Source: Hamiltosporidium tvaerminnensis | Taxonomy: Eukaryota; Microsporidia; Dubosqiidae | Direction: 5' to 3' | Length of the DNA: 64,000 nt | Assembly (NCBI GenBank): GCA_022605425.2 | Contig: CM061256.1 | Location: forward strand, 124,001-188,000 | Shown: positions 61,812 to 64,000 of the stretch, piece after piece | How the letters are laid out: the number at the start of each line of letters is the position of its first letter | Numbering within the stretch: position 1 is the stretch's first letter | The notes under the pieces: generated by a model | What the model was told of the DNA's origin: nothing | What the model saw: only the letters and a program-made list of their open reading frames with translations | Databases searched by the model: none | Program-made: the position numbers and the translations under genes

Positions 61812-63488
61812 TCAAAAAATTTTAGAAGTAATATGTTTGGCATACACCGACCTTTTAAGTTCTACAGAATATGGCTTAACACATTCAACAAATTTCTCCT
61901 TAGAATTTACATCCAAAACTTCCAACAATCTCTGCACAACATAATTAGCAAACTTATCCATACACATTGTCACCAACAAAGGCTTATCATTTTTCTTTAC
62001 AACAAATTTTTCTAGAAATTTAATTCTATCCAAATCATTTCCCTCAACAATACATTTCTCAATAACATTACTAGCAAATTTATGAGTACTAAGTTCATAT
62101 GAGTTATTAATAACACGTTCCATAATAATACTCCTCTCCCCATTTCTCCCATGTTCTATCAAATGTTGAATTACATAATTTCCATACTGATTCTCTATCA
62201 AATCTTCTGTATTTTCTAAAATAAGATTTATCATTTTAGAACATTCATTATTAATACTGAATTCAAATAATCTTTGTATAACCCTACATCCATACCTATG
62301 CTTAGCAAGTTTACATGCGTGCTGTTCAAATTCTTTTATAACGAAATCTCTATTTTCTACTTTTTCTACACATTTTTGAACAACATGGTTACCATTTTGA
62401 TCTTCAATTAATCCTAAAATATTTCCTTTTAATTCTTCCACAATATCATCCAAAGGACTGATCATATCCAATACTTTTTGAATAACTCTGCATCCATACA
62501 TGTGTAATGAAAGTGATACAATTCTTCCTTTCAATCGTTGTAGTATTTCTTGTCTTTGTCTGTTGACACACAAATCAAATAATTTTTGGATGACATAATT
62601 TCCAAATAGATCGGTTGTAAGTTCTAAAACTGCTTCTTCTATTTGAGAAAGAAACCAAATTCTTTCTATTTCTGTTCCTTCTTCAAGTCGTTTTTGTATA
62701 AAACGAGAACCTTCTTGATCTCTGCTTAGATCTATACAAAAAGTTTTGGCAAGAAAATCTTGATCAAAATTGTAGAGAAATTCTGTATTTTTATTGAAGG
62801 GTGAATCTTGAGTTGAGGAAGTTTTAATACCAAATTTTAAAATATCTTCTTTAAAACCAAGATAAAGTGGTTTTAGAAGTGAATCCTCTTGTGCTTGTAG
62901 TGGTGCTTTATAAGTCTCATCAGAAAAAATACTGGCTAAAATTGGAGTTGGAGATTCAAATCCCATGGCATTTCCTATGGGTGTTGTAGTACGAGAAGGT
63001 CCTTTATATTCACTACTTTTTTCTGAATACGGATGGTCTTCATCTATTCGGTCCAAAAGACTTGGGGCATGTGTTTTTCGTATAGAAATCGTATTTACCG
63101 TTTCTGATAGTAAAGGTGCTTTACTAGAAGTACTACTGAATGCTCCTCGAACCAGACTAGCATTACTGTTATCGCCATACGGAAACGAACTTTGTCCCAA
63201 CATATAAAAATTTGGTGGCGGTAATCTCGGTTCATTACGACTGTTTCTCCTATAATAAGCAGCATAATTTATCTCATTGTTAAGTTCCTCCAAATTTATA
63301 TGTTCATCCTCTACAAGCATTTTCTCTACGGGTGGTGCAGACGTACACCTCGTATTGAAACTCTCATTGTATAACCGATTAGTAACACGAAAAACATTAT
63401 TTTCAAAATCTGTGTCATTTTCACCATTTTTATTATCATTTTTTTGTTTAAATTTATTGATGAAGCTTTTTCTTTTATCAAAACTCAT
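61812..63488 (-). CDS. Pumilio/PUF-family RNA-binding protein
   Basis: 558 residues; a cytoplasmic post-transcriptional regulator that binds mRNA 3' untranslated regions. The N-terminal ~230 residues are Ser/Asn/Pro-rich and disordered-looking. The C terminus carries eight PUF repeats. The base-reading residues are visible: repeat 1 S261/R262/Q265, 2 N297/Y298/Q301, 3 C333/R334/Q337, 4 N367/H368/Q371, 5 C401/R402/Q405, 6 N437/Y438/Q441, 7 S473/N474/E477, 8 N515/Y516/Q519. By the known PUF code this set reads 5'-UGUAUAUA-3', the canonical Pumilio/Puf3-type site. The domain ends right after repeat 8 with a short tail. The start is supported by the first ATG and an upstream CCCC. There are no introns. 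It is complete and clearly recognisable; the regulated mRNAs are unknown. Confidence 0.96.
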   Translation of the reverse strand: MSFDKRKSFINKFKQKNDNKNGENDTDFENNVFRVTNRLYNESFNTRCTSAPPVEKMLVEDEHINLEELNNEINYAAYYRRNSRNEPRLPPPNFYMLGQSSFPYGDNSNASLVRGAFSSTSSKAPLLSETVNTISIRKTHAPSLLDRIDEDHPYSEKSSEYKGPSRTTTPIGNAMGFESPTPILASIFSDETYKAPLQAQEDSLLKPLYLGFKEDILKFGIKTSSTQDSPFNKNTEFLYNFDQDFLAKTFCIDLSRDQEGSRFIQKRLEEGTEIERIWFLSQIEEAVLELTTDLFGNYVIQKLFDLCVNRQRQEILQRLKGRIVSLSLHMYGCRVIQKVLDMISPLDDIVEELKGNILGLIEDQNGNHVVQKCVEKVENRDFVIKEFEQHACKLAKHRYGCRVIQRLFEFSINNECSKMINLILENTEDLIENQYGNYVIQHLIEHGRNGERSIIMERVINNSYELSTHKFASNVIEKCIVEGNDLDRIKFLEKFVVKKNDKPLLVTMCMDKFANYVVQRLLEVLDVNSKEKFVECVKPYSVELKRSVYAKHITSKIF

Positions 63489-64000
63489 CGTATATTTTTT
63501 CTTTCAAAGGGGTGTTTTTCTCTTAAATATTTTTTTTTCTTTAAAAATCATATTCGAGAAAAAAAAATCATTATCAGTGAATTATTATTGCTTTATTAAA
63601 AAAAGGAGAATATAAAAATTATTCTTTATTTGGAAATAAAGGAGACATTTTGTGATAAAAAAAAATCTTTAGATTGGTCGAATTCCTTATTTTGTTTATT
63701 TCTAATTATGTTTGGATTGTTTTGTTCGTAACAGAATTTTATTTGTCATTTGAAATGTTTGAATTTATTTATTTCATAAATAATTTTAATTTGAAATAAA
63801 TACAATAATTTCTTTTATTTAGTAAGATTACAGATAAAATAGTGTTAAATAGAAATATTAAGAATAAGAAGTTTTTAAGAAGAAATAATTGGTTATTTAA
63901 TTTTTTTAAAACAAATTCTCCCCTTTTAAAACGTTTCCTCTTCTTTTGTTACGATTTAGTTGTAACGAAATTTAAAAATATTTTCCTTTAAAAATAAATA
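63489..64000. other. Upstream region of Pumilio to window end
   Basis: A+T-rich noncoding sequence. The CCCC motif at 63509-63512 is the only start-related signal seen. Confidence 0.5.
63509..63512 (-). promoter_or_regulatory. CCC-like start-proximal motif of Pumilio gene
   Basis: On the minus strand a CCCC run lies 20 bases upstream of the ATG at 63488. It resembles the motif before the gene at 1233 and fits the microsporidian CCC-like signal. Confidence 0.4.

Overview
The window is strongly A+T-rich, sparsely genic eukaryotic DNA with intron-free genes. The best reading is a microsporidian, and the expanded secreted leucine-rich-repeat family suggests a large, repeat-laden genome such as Hamiltosporidium. 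That assignment is an inference from four things: gene style, a glycoside-hydrolase-37 trehalase, a compact Pumilio protein, and CCC/GGG motifs just upstream of some start codons. No rRNA, tRNA, CRISPR array or bacterial-type operon was seen.

Layout. 1-2.3 kb: a lysine-rich hypothetical gene and a 98-bp dead LINE fragment with a perfect target-site duplication (TSD). 2.3-6.1 kb: a full-length LINE (minus). 6.3-7.0 kb: a decayed SINE-like repeat. 8.2-10.6 kb: LRR gene 1 (minus). 11-20 kb: gene-poor, with one small hypothetical gene (14.4 kb), several copies of the SINE-like repeat and a hAT-like MITE (19.4 kb). 20.0-22.0 kb: trehalase. 24.6-25.3 kb: a decayed hAT-like element. 27.6-29.9 kb: LRR gene 2 (minus). 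33.3-37.1 kb: second full-length LINE (plus). 38.3-39.3 kb: decayed SINE-like repeats. 40.1-42.4 kb: LRR gene 3 (minus). 45 kb: LINE shard. 46.2-48.5 kb: LRR gene 4 (plus), broken by one frameshift. 49.9-50.65 kb: intact SINE-like element with a 12-bp TSD. 54.0-56.5 kb: LRR gene 5 (plus). 60-61.7 kb: a LINE/repeat junction and two minisatellites. 61.8-63.5 kb: Pumilio/PUF gene (minus).

Three systems dominate. (1) A dispersed array of five paralogous proteins with a hydrophobic N terminus, a conserved motif just after it (N-E-N-S-E-I-L-F-F or a variant), a roughly 90-residue alpha/beta-looking N-terminal block and C-terminal LRRs. They are probably secreted and host-facing. (2) A restriction-like-endonuclease (R2-type architecture) non-LTR retrotransposon with two intact, mutually diverged copies. 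Their exact TSDs (12 and 14 bp) show that the element has almost no 5' leader. Several shards lie nearby. (3) A roughly 730-bp noncoding retroposon family with TSDs of the same size class and the same TTAAATAAA-like 3' tail as the LINE, so it may be mobilised by it. Trehalase and Pumilio are conserved single genes at the edges of this repeat-rich landscape.
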